Shown here: positions 45,165-53,725 of the stretch, piece after piece
How positions within the stretch are numbered: position 1 is the stretch's first letter
How the letters are laid out: each line of letters starts with the position of its first letter
Assembly (NCBI RefSeq): GCF_004353825.1
Contig: NZ_SMNA01000001.1
Location: 310,001-374,000, forward strand
Reading direction: 5' to 3'
DNA from: Occultella glacieicola
GTDB taxonomy: Bacteria; Actinomycetota; Actinomycetes; Actinomycetales; Beutenbergiaceae
Length of the DNA stretch: 64,000 nt
The notes under the pieces: generated by a model
Database searches by the model: none
What the model saw: only the letters and a program-made list of their open reading frames with translations
Told to the model about the DNA's origin: nothing
Made by a program: the position numbers and the translations under genes

Positions 45165-46304
45165 GTGGGTGCACGTCGATCGATGGTCTCCTCGGACGGC
45201 CGGCCGGGCCGCACCGGACGCAACCGCGGCGCCCGCCCGTTGGTCGTGCTGGCAGCGGTCCTCGCGCTCGTGGCCGCGTGTGCCGGGGGCGCCGGCGGCG
45301 CCGGTGTCGCGGCCGACGGCGGAGCGCGGCTGGCCGAGGTGGAGCCGCTCGCCGATCCCGGTGCGTACGTCGGGCCGAGTTCGGCAGTGCTCGCCGACTC
45401 CGCGATCGTGCCGATCGCGGACGAGCCGCAGCCGGTGCTGCCGGTCACGGTCACCGACGCCCAGGGGACCGCGGTCACGGTCACCGACGTCAGCCGGATC
45501 CTCGCGCTGGACATCTATGGGTCCACCTCGCGCACCGTGTTCGAACTCGGGCTCGGCGACAATCTCGTGGGCCGGGACACCTCGTCCTCCTACCCCGAGA
45601 TCGCCGACCTGCCGCTGGTGACCGCGAACGGCCACGAACTCAACGCCGAGGCGATCCTCGACCTCGCGCCGACGCTGATCATCACCGACACCAGCCTGGG
45701 GCCCTGGGACGTCGTCCTGCAGATGCGGGACGCCGGTATCCCCGTGGTGGTGGTCGACTCCCACCGCAGTCTCGAGGGCGTCGGACTGCTCATCCGGCAG
45801 GTGGCCGACGCCGTCGGGCTGCCTGCCGAGGGCGCCGAACTGGCCGAACGCACCGACGCCGACACCGAGGCCACGGTGGCGCGGATCGCCGCCGTGGCGC
45901 CACCCGAGGGTGAACGGCTGCGGATCGCGTTCCTGTACGTGCGGGGCCAGTCCGGGATCTACTACCTGTTCGGCACCGGTTCCGGGACCGACTCGCTGAT
46001 CGCCGCGCTGGGCGGTGTCGATGTCGCCACCGAGATCGGGTGGGACGGGATGCGACCGCTCACCGACGAGGGCCTGATCGCCGCGCAGCCGGACCTCGTC
46101 CTGGTCATGAGCAAAGGCCTGGAGTCGGTCGACGGTGTGGACGGGCTGCTGGAGGCCGTACCGGCGCTCGCCTACACCCCGGCCGGTGAGAACCGCCGCG
46201 TGGTGGACATGGACGACAGTCAGATCCTCTCCTTCGGGCCGAACACCGCCGACGTGCTCGATGCGCTCGCGGTCGCGATCTACGCACCCGAGGCCAACCC
46301 ATGA
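45165..46304 (+). CDS. hmuT: Haem ABC transporter substrate-binding lipoprotein
   Basis: 379 residues from the GTG at 45165, 9 nt after GGAGG; the GTG at 45159 is only 3 nt from it. The leader ends with the lipobox LVAAC (VVLAAVLALVAACAGG), so the mature protein is a lipoprotein on the outer face of the membrane. The periplasmic-binding-fold body has the HmuT-type motifs VSRILALDIYGSTSRTVFELGLG, ANGHELNAEAILDLAPTLII (a His in the position of the haem-ligand histidine) and YYLFGTGSGTDSLIAALGGVD. It should hand haem to the HmuU permease. It is the first gene of an iron-box-controlled operon. Confidence 0.93.
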   Translation: MGARRSMVSSDGRPGRTGRNRGARPLVVLAAVLALVAACAGGAGGAGVAADGGARLAEVEPLADPGAYVGPSSAVLADSAIVPIADEPQPVLPVTVTDAQGTAVTVTDVSRILALDIYGSTSRTVFELGLGDNLVGRDTSSSYPEIADLPLVTANGHELNAEAILDLAPTLIITDTSLGPWDVVLQMRDAGIPVVVVDSHRSLEGVGLLIRQVADAVGLPAEGAELAERTDADTEATVARIAAVAPPEGERLRIAFLYVRGQSGIYYLFGTGSGTDSLIAALGGVDVATEIGWDGMRPLTDEGLIAAQPDLVLVMSKGLESVDGVDGLLEAVPALAYTPAGENRRVVDMDDSQILSFGPNTADVLDALAVAIYAPEANP

Positions 46305-47542
46305 CCGCGTACGCACCCGTGCGGCTGGCCCGCGCGGCGCCGGGGGACGGCGACACGCTCGAGGTGATGGCCCCGGACCCCAACGGTTCGCCCGTGGGGA
46401 CCGACCCGGAACCTGGCGCCGGCGCGCGCCCGGCGGCCGAGTGGGCGGGCGCTGGTGCCGCGTCGTCGAACGCTCCGGCAGGTCGCGCCGCACCGCTCGC
46501 GCCGTCGCGGGCCGGACGCGTGGCGGTGCTGTTCGCCGCGCTCACCGTCGCGCTCGTGGCGCTGCTGATCCTGTCCGTGGGGCTCGGGCAGATGGGGATC
46601 ACCCCGGCCGAGGTGCTCGGCTCGATCCTGCGCCGACTCGGTCTGGTTGTGCTGCCCGGGCCCACCCACCCGAACGCGGAGTCCGCGCTCTGGGCGGTCC
46701 GGATGCCCCGGCTGCTCCTCGCCGCCCTGGTCGGGGCAGCGCTGGCCACCGGGGGCGTGCTCATGCAGGGCGTCTTCGGGAACCCGCTCGCCGAGCCCGG
46801 CGTGATCGGAGTGTCCTCCGGTGCGGCCGTGGGCGCCTGCACCGTGATCGTGCTCGGCCTGAACACCCTCGGCACCTGGACCGCTGTGGCCGCAGCCTTC
46901 ATCGGTGGGCTGATCACGACCGCGGTCGCCTACTCGACGGCGCGACAGGAGGGGCGCACCGAGGTGGTCACCCTGGTCCTCACCGGCGTGGCCGTCAACG
47001 CCGTGGCGGGGGCCATCATCGCGTTCCTGACCTTCCTCGGGGACACCTCGGCGCGCGAGGAGATCGTGTTCTGGCAGCTGGGCAGCCTGAACGGCACCCG
47101 GTGGGAGCACGTGCTGGTCGCGGCGCCGGTGATCGTGCTCGGGGTGGCCGCCGCCGGGCTGTTCGCGCGCCGGCTGGACCTGCTCGCCCTCGGGGAGCGG
47201 CCGGCCCGGCACCTCGGCGTCGACGTCGAGCGGCTCCGGATCGTCGTCATCGTCGGCGTCGCCGTCCTGACCAGTGCGGCCGTGGCGTTCTGCGGCGTGA
47301 TCGCCTTCGTCGGGCTCGTGGTGCCGCACCTGATCCGGATGCTCGTGGGCCCCGGACATGCCGCGCTGCTGCCCGCCAGCGCGCTCGGTGGCGCCGTGCT
47401 ACTGCTCGCAGCTGACCTCGCCGCCCGCACGGTGGTGCCCTACGCGGACCTACCGATCGGCATGCTCACCGCGCTCGTCGGCGGACCGTTCTTCTTCTAC
47501 CTGATCCGCCGGACCCGACGCGGCGCGGGGGGTTGGTCGTGA
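46301..47542 (+). CDS. hmuU: Haem ABC transporter permease (FecCD family)
   Basis: 413 residues; ATGA overlap with hmuT. An N-terminal extension of about 70 residues rich in Ala, Gly and Pro precedes about nine membrane helices of the FecCD type. Conserved points are the MPRLLLAALVGAALATGGVLMQGVFGNPLAEPGVIGVSSGA region (the family's first signature), FWQLGSLNGTRWEHV and the cytoplasmic coupling loop GVIAFVGLVVPHLIRMLVGP with its gate to the ATPase. It forms the haem channel of HmuTUV. The long tail before the first helix is unusual for the family and may be disordered. Confidence 0.94.
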   Translation: MTAYAPVRLARAAPGDGDTLEVMAPDPNGSPVGTDPEPGAGARPAAEWAGAGAASSNAPAGRAAPLAPSRAGRVAVLFAALTVALVALLILSVGLGQMGITPAEVLGSILRRLGLVVLPGPTHPNAESALWAVRMPRLLLAALVGAALATGGVLMQGVFGNPLAEPGVIGVSSGAAVGACTVIVLGLNTLGTWTAVAAAFIGGLITTAVAYSTARQEGRTEVVTLVLTGVAVNAVAGAIIAFLTFLGDTSAREEIVFWQLGSLNGTRWEHVLVAAPVIVLGVAAAGLFARRLDLLALGERPARHLGVDVERLRIVVIVGVAVLTSAAVAFCGVIAFVGLVVPHLIRMLVGPGHAALLPASALGGAVLLLAADLAARTVVPYADLPIGMLTALVGGPFFFYLIRRTRRGAGGWS

Positions 47543-48516
47543 GCGCGCCGGTGGTGCGGGACCCGGGCACGTCCGCCGGCCCGGCGGGGGCCGGGCGGCC
47601 CGATGTCGCTCTGCCGGACGCGGCCCCGGCGGCGCTGACCCGGCCCGATCCCGGGCTGCCCGACGCCGGTGCGAGGGCGCCGGCCGGCCCGTATCCGTGG
47701 GACGCACCGGAGCCCGGTGCCGCACTGATCGGCTGCGAAGGGCTCGGCCTGCGCCTTGGGGGGCGGCCGGTCCTGGTCGACGTGGACCTGCGGGTGCACG
47801 CCGGTGAGGTCGTGGCCCTGGTGGGGCCCAACGGCGCGGGCAAGTCCACCCTGCTCGCCGCACTCGCGGGCGACCTCGACCCCGAACAGGGCCGGGTGCT
47901 GCTCGGCGAGCACGACCTGCGCACGGTGCCGGTGGCCGAGCGTGCCCGGGCCCGGGCCGTGCAGGTCCAGGAGGCTCGGCTCTCGTTCGCGTTCCGCGCC
48001 GAGGAGGTGGTCCGGATGGGTCGGGCGCCGTGGCGGGGGACCCGGTTCGCCGACGATGACGACGCGGTGGTCGCGGATGCCCTGCGGACGAGCGAGGTCG
48101 AGCACCTGGCCGGGCGCCTGTTCCCGACCCTCTCCGGCGGTGAGAAGGCGCGCACGGCGTTCGCTCGCGCCGTCGGGCAGGAGACGGCCGTACTCATGCT
48201 CGACGAACCGACGGCCGCCCTGGACATCCGGCACCAGGAGCGCCTGCTCGCCGAGGTTCGCGAGCGGGCCGTCGCCGGGGTCGGGGTGGTGGTCGTGCTG
48301 CACGATCTCACGCTCGCCGCCGCGTACGCGGACCGGATCGTCCTGCTCGCCGACGGGCGGGTCCGCGCGGACGGGCCCCCGCGTGTGGTGCTCACCGCGG
48401 ACCTGCTGACCGAGGTCTATCGGTACCCGATCGCCGTCGTCGAGCACGGGGACTCCGGCGCGCTCGTGGTCCTGCCCCTGCGCGATCGGCGCAGCCCGCA
48501 GAAGGAGGAGTCATGA
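47539..48516 (+). CDS. hmuV: Haem ABC transporter ATP-binding protein
   Basis: 325 residues from a GTG that overlaps the hmuU stop. Walker A GPNGAGKS at 96-103, Q-loop within VQVQEARLSFAF, signature LSGGEKARTAFARA, Walker B VLMLDEPTAALD and the switch histidine VVLHDLTLAA are all intact, so the protein is an active ATPase. About 60 Pro/Ala/Gly-rich residues precede the domain, paralleling the extension of HmuU. It energises haem import through HmuU. The stop overlaps the next gene (ATGA). Confidence 0.95.
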   Translation: MSAPVVRDPGTSAGPAGAGRPDVALPDAAPAALTRPDPGLPDAGARAPAGPYPWDAPEPGAALIGCEGLGLRLGGRPVLVDVDLRVHAGEVVALVGPNGAGKSTLLAALAGDLDPEQGRVLLGEHDLRTVPVAERARARAVQVQEARLSFAFRAEEVVRMGRAPWRGTRFADDDDAVVADALRTSEVEHLAGRLFPTLSGGEKARTAFARAVGQETAVLMLDEPTAALDIRHQERLLAEVRERAVAGVGVVVVLHDLTLAAAYADRIVLLADGRVRADGPPRVVLTADLLTEVYRYPIAVVEHGDSGALVVLPLRDRRSPQKEES

Positions 48517-49802
48517 ACGCGACGAACGACCGGTGGCGCACCGTGCTCGCCGCCACCGCAGCGGCGGTCGCCCTGTGCGCGGCATCCGTGCTGACCGCCG
48601 CCCCGGCGGCCGCGGCCGGGAACGTCACCATCGACAGCGACCTCGGCGCCGCCCAGGTGTCGCTGACCGGGCCCACGACGGTCTCGGTGACCGGGTCCGG
48701 CTTCCAGTCCGTCCAGAACGGCTTCGGCGGCGTCTATGTGCTGTTCGGGTGGGTCTCGGACCCTGGTGGCGGGTCCTGGCGCCCCAGCGAGGGTGGACAC
48801 ACGGGTGACACCTACCTGTACGTGCCTGACACCGAGGCCATGGACAACGACGGCTACCAGCGGTTCGTCTCGTTCCCCGGCTCCAGCACGGATTCCGCCG
48901 CGAACGGGGGCCTGCTCGCCGCGGACGGCACCTTCTCGCTCTCGATGGTCATCCCGGGGCCAACCTTCACCGCCCAGGACCGCGACGGCAACGCCGCGAA
49001 CGTGGACTGCCGGGAGGTCGGTTGTGGCATCATCACCGTCGGCGCGCACGGCGTGGTCAATGCGAACAATGAGTCCTTCACGCCCGTGACGTTCATCGAC
49101 ACCTCGGGTTCACCGGGCACGAGCGGCACGGGCGGTACGGACGCGGCGACCGAACCGACGGCGGCCGGCGTCACCGACACCGAGACTCCGGTGGCGGGGG
49201 CCGACGAGACCACGGTCACCACCGGCCCGGCCACGATCGGAGTGGACCAGACGGCTGTGGTGCAGGGCCGGGTGGTCGGCTTCACCGGGCAGGGCTTCAC
49301 ACCGGGTGAGCAGGTCCTGGTGACCCTCGCCGGAGGTCTCGCCGCGGCCGGTCCCTATACCGCCGGCCAGTTCGGCGAGGTCGCCGGGACGCTGGCCCTG
49401 CCTACGGACATCCGGCTCGGCAGCCACGTGCTGCGGATGTCCGGCGCCGGGTCCGGGCAGGCGCCCGAGATCACGCTGACCGTCATGCCAGATCCGAACG
49501 CCGCGCCACCGCTCGCGCAGGGGCCGCCGGGACTGTCCTGGGCGTTCCTCGCGGTCGTGATCGTCGGGGCGGTACTCCTGGCGCTCATCCTGTCCTCCCT
49601 GATCGCGGCCCTGGTGCGGCGCCGACGCCGCAAGCGCGGTGCCGCCGCGGCGGCGCCGGTCGCCGGTTCGGGGAGCGAGGTGCCGATGGGCCCGGCGCCC
49701 GGGGCCGGTGGCACGAGCACCGCCGCGGTCAGCCGGACCGACGAGACTTCCGTCCTGGCGCCGGCGGGCCGGACCAACAGCCGCCGTGAGGTGGGCGTAT
49801 GA
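48513..49802 (+). CDS. Secreted, membrane-anchored surface protein of the haem operon
   Basis: 429 residues. Signal peptide (cleavage likely at AAAA-G near 34), then an Ig-like beta domain (about 35-200) with VSVTGSGFQSVQNGFGGVYVLFGWVSDP. It has two cysteines close together (VDCREVGCGIITVG) and the ending NANNESFTPVTFID. After a Thr/Glu-rich linker comes a second beta domain (about 235-320: VVQGRVVGFTGQGFTPGEQVLVTLAGG). A membrane helix at about 340-365 is followed by RRRRRKRG. There is no HtaA signature and no clear haem ligand. The 4-nt overlaps with hmuV and the next HtaA gene make a role in haem capture or transfer likely. Family not recognised. Confidence 0.85.
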   Translation: MNATNDRWRTVLAATAAAVALCAASVLTAAPAAAAGNVTIDSDLGAAQVSLTGPTTVSVTGSGFQSVQNGFGGVYVLFGWVSDPGGGSWRPSEGGHTGDTYLYVPDTEAMDNDGYQRFVSFPGSSTDSAANGGLLAADGTFSLSMVIPGPTFTAQDRDGNAANVDCREVGCGIITVGAHGVVNANNESFTPVTFIDTSGSPGTSGTGGTDAATEPTAAGVTDTETPVAGADETTVTTGPATIGVDQTAVVQGRVVGFTGQGFTPGEQVLVTLAGGLAAAGPYTAGQFGEVAGTLALPTDIRLGSHVLRMSGAGSGQAPEITLTVMPDPNAAPPLAQGPPGLSWAFLAVVIVGAVLLALILSSLIAALVRRRRRKRGAAAAAPVAGSGSEVPMGPAPGAGGTSTAAVSRTDETSVLAPAGRTNSRREVGV

Positions 49803-51073
49803 AGCGGCGCCTCCTCGCGGCCCTCGCGCTGACCGCCGCCCTCGCGTTCGCGGCCGCTCCCGCGCAGGCCGACGACGTCAACGTCACCGTGACCATCCCC
49901 GGTTCCGCGGGACCGGTCACGCTCAGCGACGCACAGCTGCGCTGGGGCCTGAACGGCGAGGTCGGCAGCGGTGCGTTCTTCGGCGGATGCAACTTCCTCT
50001 CGGCGGGCATCGCCGGGGACGCCGGGAGCTCCCACGTCTGGTCGAACGACAACCCGTACTACGCCTCGTCGGACGGGAACGTCACGATCGAGCGACCCGT
50101 CGGGTCCGAAGCCGGCGCCACCTACCGGGAGGCCACCTGGGACGAGCGCTGCCTGGACCCGGCCGGCAACCGGCTCGGCTCCACCGGGTTCAACTCCAGT
50201 GGCCAGCAGGTGGTCATCGACGGCGGCACCGGTGAGATGGACCCCGACGCGGGCACGGCGACCGTCCGCTGGGACGGCTCGTTCACCGTGGTCTTCTACG
50301 GGGGGATGACGTACTGGTGGGCATCCGACCCGGTCCTCACGGTGGTCGACGGCATCGGCACGCTGACGGCCACCGCGGGCGGGTTCGGGGCCTCGATGGA
50401 GAACACCTCGACCTGGGTCGCGCTGCCGGAGCGCCAGATCGTGCTCGCGGACCTCGGCGCCGTCGACCTGGAGGCCGAAAACGGGTTCGCCGGACTGCCC
50501 GCGTACACCGGGGTCACGGTGAGCCTGCCGGCGGGCGCCACCGAGCAGGTGCGCACGGGCGAGGCCTGGGGCTCGTTCCCCCAGTCCTTCATCGACTTCC
50601 AGTTCCGGACCGGGCAGGCTTCCTACTGGTACTCCTCCGGTGGCCTGCGCGATCGCGCCAAGCCGGCTACCGCCGTCTACGTCTCGTACGACGCGCAGCA
50701 CCCGGTCACCGTGCCGCCACCCACGCTCGTCGACCCGCCGACGGGCCTCGGCCCGGGCGCGGGAACCGGTGGCGGCACCGGACTCGGGAGCGGGACGGGC
50801 GGCGGCGGCGGCCGGACGCCGTCGGTCGTGGCGCCCACACCCCTCGCGCCGCTGGTGACCGATCCGGACCCGCCGTTCCTCCAGACCGCCGCGTTCGCGC
50901 CGGACACCCTGCTCCCGTCGGCGGGACTGATCCCGGACGGCGGGTATCTGCCCGGCATGGACCCGGCCGAGCAGCTCGCCTGGGCGCTGACCGGCGTGTT
51001 CGCCCTCTCCGGGGCCGCCCTGGTCGGCTTCCGCAAGGGCTGGCTCATCCTGCCGTGGCTGATCTCCCGCTGA
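49799..51073 (+). CDS. HtaA-domain haem-binding protein, membrane-anchored, cysteine-pair variant
   Basis: 424 residues; ATGA overlap with the preceding gene. Signal peptide 1-24. One HtaA-type beta domain (about 39-290) opens with LRWGLNGEVGSGAFFGGCNFLSAG and continues through WDGSFTVVFYGGMTYWWASDPVLTV and NTSTWVALPERQIVLADL to FIDFQFRTGQASYWYSSGG. Cys64 and Cys118 are positioned for a disulfide, and many Tyr/Trp residues could serve as haem ligands. A Gly/Pro/Thr linker, a C-terminal helix (about 395-412) and a short basic tail follow. HtaA proteins of corynebacteria bind haem and pass it to HmuT; this domain diverges from theirs. It is the last gene of the first iron-regulated unit. Confidence 0.85.
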   Translation: MKRRLLAALALTAALAFAAAPAQADDVNVTVTIPGSAGPVTLSDAQLRWGLNGEVGSGAFFGGCNFLSAGIAGDAGSSHVWSNDNPYYASSDGNVTIERPVGSEAGATYREATWDERCLDPAGNRLGSTGFNSSGQQVVIDGGTGEMDPDAGTATVRWDGSFTVVFYGGMTYWWASDPVLTVVDGIGTLTATAGGFGASMENTSTWVALPERQIVLADLGAVDLEAENGFAGLPAYTGVTVSLPAGATEQVRTGEAWGSFPQSFIDFQFRTGQASYWYSSGGLRDRAKPATAVYVSYDAQHPVTVPPPTLVDPPTGLGPGAGTGGGTGLGSGTGGGGGRTPSVVAPTPLAPLVTDPDPPFLQTAAFAPDTLLPSAGLIPDGGYLPGMDPAEQLAWALTGVFALSGAALVGFRKGWLILPWLISR

Positions 51074-51103
51074 GTCGGTAACCGCAACGCAAGGCGCACT
51101 AGA

Positions 51104-51122
51104 TTTAGCAAGGTCAACCTAA
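51104..51122. promoter_or_regulatory. DtxR/IdeR-type iron box upstream of the HtaA-WxL gene (left)
   Basis: TTTAGCAAGGTCAACCTAA matches 13 of 19 consensus positions, including the right half ACCTAA. It is 55 bp before the start at 51178. Confidence 0.78.
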
Positions 51123-51123
51123 C

Positions 51124-51142
51124 TAAGGTAAGGCTTGCCTGA
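51124..51142. promoter_or_regulatory. DtxR/IdeR-type iron box upstream of the HtaA-WxL gene (right)
   Basis: TAAGGTAAGGCTTGCCTGA matches 14 of 19 consensus positions and is 1 bp from the left box, the same tandem spacing as upstream of hmuT. Confidence 0.82.
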
Positions 51143-51177
51143 TTTAGTATCTTTCCCCACGATAGGAGAGGCATCAC

Positions 51178-52566
51178 ATGCACAGCACATCCGCGGCCGG
51201 GTCGTCCGGCCGTCGCGTCCTGGCCGGGCTGGGGGCCCTGGCGGTCGCACTTTCGGCGGGAGTCGCGATCGCGGCACCTGCCCAGGCCACAGCGACCGAG
51301 GTCGACGACGTCACCCTGCGCTGGGCCATGAGCGAGGAGGCCGGCGGTGGCGCCTATTTCGGCGGCTGCAACTTCCTCGTCGCCGGGTCTGCCGGCAACA
51401 CCGGCAGCAGTCGGGTCTGGACCGAGGCCGACGGCTTCTACCAGACCGAGGTCGGTAATGTCGCGATCGAGAAGCCGACCGCCGCCGGCGGCTGGGTCCA
51501 GCCCACCTGGGCCACGAAGTGCCAGAACGCCAGCGGCGCGGCCGTGGGCACCGGTGCCGGCAGCACCACCGGCGCCCAGGTGGTCCTGTCCGCAGGAACC
51601 GGCACCGTGGACACCGAGGCCGGCACCGCGGAGATCTCGTGGGACGGTGACTACACCGTTGTGTTCTACGGTGGCCTGACCTACTGGACCGTCAGCGACC
51701 CCACCCTCACGGTGGCCGCGGACGGGACCGGTACCCTCACCGGCACCGGGTCGGGCTGGGGAGCCTCCATGGAGGACCCGACCCTGTGGGAGGAAATCAC
51801 GCCGACGGTGATCGAGCTCGCGACGTTCACCGGGCTGAGCGTCGACGCCGACGGCTTCACCGCGACGCCGGAGTACCTCGGCATCGAGGTGGACCCGGGC
51901 GAGGGCGTCAGCCCGCAGGTCCGGACCGGCGCGAACTGGGGATCGTTCCCGCAGTCGTACGTGACCTTCCAGTATGCGACCGGGCAATCCTCCTACTGGT
52001 ACTCCTCGGGCGGTTCGGCCGACCCGAAGAAGCCGGCCGCGCCGGTCGCGGTGACCTGGACCGTGAATGACGAGGGCGAGCCCGGTGACGGCGACGTGCC
52101 GATCGAGGTGATCGTGCCCGAGGAGCCGGTCGAGCCCGAGCCAGGGGTGTTCTCCTGGACCATCCAGGGCAGCGGCGCCGTGAGCCTGGGCACGGCCACC
52201 GCGAACGCGAGCGGGTTCGCCGCCAACGGCAACCTGCACTCGATCGAGATCGAGGACACCCGTGAGGGTGGCCAGCAGTTCTCGATCTCCGGTGTGGCCG
52301 GCGCCTTCGGGTCCGGGTCGAACAGCTTCGCGGGTGGCGCGCTCGGCTGGACCCCGGCCCTGACCGGTGAGCTCGCGGGCGTGCAGCCCGGCGCCGCGGT
52401 GGCCGCCGGCAACCCGGGCCTGGGCAGCACCCAGACCCTGGTCTCCGGCTCGGCGGGTCACGCGCTCGGCACGGTCACGGTGGACGCGCAGCTCGCGCTG
52501 CTCGCCCCCGCGGACACCCCGGCCGGGGCGTACACCTCGACCCTGACCCTCACCGCGCTGGGCTGA
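51178..52566 (+). CDS. Secreted HtaA haem-binding domain fused to a WxL-like wall-binding domain
   Basis: 462 residues. Signal peptide to about 37. The HtaA-type domain (about 44-295) parallels the preceding gene: LRWAMSEEAGGGAYFGGCNFLVAG, Cys64 with Cys115 in WATKCQN, WDGDYTVVFYGGLTYWTVSDPTL and YVTFQYATGQSSYWYSSGG. A Glu/Pro hinge (300-322: VPEEPVEPEPG) leads to a C-terminal beta domain (323-462): FSWTIQGSGAVSLG, then QQFSISGVAGAFGSGSNSFAGGALGWTPAL and the end PAGAYTSTLTLTALG. That ending is typical of WxL-like domains, which bind peptidoglycan non-covalently. There is no LPxTG and no C-terminal membrane helix. Tandem iron boxes precede the gene. Confidence 0.83.
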   Translation: MHSTSAAGSSGRRVLAGLGALAVALSAGVAIAAPAQATATEVDDVTLRWAMSEEAGGGAYFGGCNFLVAGSAGNTGSSRVWTEADGFYQTEVGNVAIEKPTAAGGWVQPTWATKCQNASGAAVGTGAGSTTGAQVVLSAGTGTVDTEAGTAEISWDGDYTVVFYGGLTYWTVSDPTLTVAADGTGTLTGTGSGWGASMEDPTLWEEITPTVIELATFTGLSVDADGFTATPEYLGIEVDPGEGVSPQVRTGANWGSFPQSYVTFQYATGQSSYWYSSGGSADPKKPAAPVAVTWTVNDEGEPGDGDVPIEVIVPEEPVEPEPGVFSWTIQGSGAVSLGTATANASGFAANGNLHSIEIEDTREGGQQFSISGVAGAFGSGSNSFAGGALGWTPALTGELAGVQPGAAVAAGNPGLGSTQTLVSGSAGHALGTVTVDAQLALLAPADTPAGAYTSTLTLTALG

Positions 52567-52677
52567 GCAGCACCGGTCCAGCATCCTCCGAGCAGTACGG
52601 CGACCCCGGTCGGCGGAGCCCAGCGCTCCCTCGGCCGGGGTCACCGGCGGTCGCCCCCGCGGCCGGAAGGGAACGAC

Positions 52678-53712
52678 ATGGACAGCGCCACGGCACGTTC
52701 CGGCCAGGCGCCCCCGACGGCGCGCGTGCGACCCCCCGATGTCGCCACGGCCGCCGTGTCGGGCCGCCTTCGGCGGGTGCTGTGGGGCCTCGCGCTCGCA
52801 CTGCTGGTGGGCTTCAACGGTGGCGGTCAGGTACCGGCGGCCGCGGAGGTCGCAACCGATGAGCTGACCTGGAGCGTGGCTCCGGCGGACAACGACCGGG
52901 GCGCCGCCCGCCCCAACTTCACCTACGCGGTGAGCCCGGGCGATGTCATCGCCGACGCATTCGTGGTCACCAACCTCGGGACGGGCGAACTTCCGCTGAC
53001 CATCTACGCCGCGGACGGCTACACGACCCCGCAGGGACACCTCGACCTCCGACCGGCCGACGTGGTGCCGGCGGACCTCGGCTCCTGGGTCACCCTCGAC
53101 ACCAGTGAGATCACCCTCGGAGCGGGCGAGAGCGTCGAGGTGCCCTTCACCCTGAGGGTGCCGGTCGACGCAAGCCCCGGCGACCACCCCGGCGGCATCG
53201 TCGCGGCCTACACCTCCGCGGCTGACGGTGGCACCGTGCGGCTGGATCGACGCCTCGGCTCCAGGCTGCACGTGCGGGTCGCCGGCGAACAGAACGTGGG
53301 GCTCGAGATCTCGAACGTGCAGCTGAGCCAGGACATCGCGATCAATCCGGTCACGCCCGTGCCGACCGTCCTGACCTACACGGTCACGAACGTCGGCAAC
53401 GTGCGCACCCTGGCCCATGAGTCCGTCACGCTCGGCGGCCCTGGCGGCTCCACCGTGACGGGAACCGTCGAGGAGATCATGCCGGGTTCCACCGTGGAGC
53501 GATCGGTGGTCCTGAGCGGTTGGCCGGTGATCCGGGTCGGTGTGGACCTGGTCCTCACGCCCGAGGCGGTCGACGGCGCGATCGGCGCCGAGGTGGGCGC
53601 CACCGCCGGCGCCTGGGCCATTCCGTGGGGATGGCTGGCGGTGCTGCTCCTGATCGTCGCCGGGGCGGTGGTGATCGGGGTGCGTCGCGGCCGTCGCGAG
53701 AGGACGCGCTGA
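52678..53712 (+). CDS. DUF916-type (WxL peptidoglycan-binding domain) membrane protein
   Basis: 344 residues from an ATG at 52678. Membrane/signal segment at about 33-50, then a DUF916/WxL peptidoglycan-binding domain (about 58-180): LTWSVAPADNDRGAARPNFTYAVSPG, then ADAFVVTNLGTGELPLTIYAADGYTT and ESVEVPFTLRVPVDASPGDHPGGIVAAY. A second beta domain (about 190-300) is followed by a C-terminal helix at about 313-333 and RRGRRERTR. In Firmicutes such proteins are encoded beside WxL proteins and anchor them. Here the partner is the HtaA-WxL protein 111 bp upstream, on the same iron-controlled transcript. The gene converges on the Ogt gene with a 13-bp gap. Confidence 0.86.
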   Translation: MDSATARSGQAPPTARVRPPDVATAAVSGRLRRVLWGLALALLVGFNGGGQVPAAAEVATDELTWSVAPADNDRGAARPNFTYAVSPGDVIADAFVVTNLGTGELPLTIYAADGYTTPQGHLDLRPADVVPADLGSWVTLDTSEITLGAGESVEVPFTLRVPVDASPGDHPGGIVAAYTSAADGGTVRLDRRLGSRLHVRVAGEQNVGLEISNVQLSQDIAINPVTPVPTVLTYTVTNVGNVRTLAHESVTLGGPGGSTVTGTVEEIMPGSTVERSVVLSGWPVIRVGVDLVLTPEAVDGAIGAEVGATAGAWAIPWGWLAVLLLIVAGAVVIGVRRGRRERTR

Positions 53713-53725
53713 CCCACCGCGCCGG

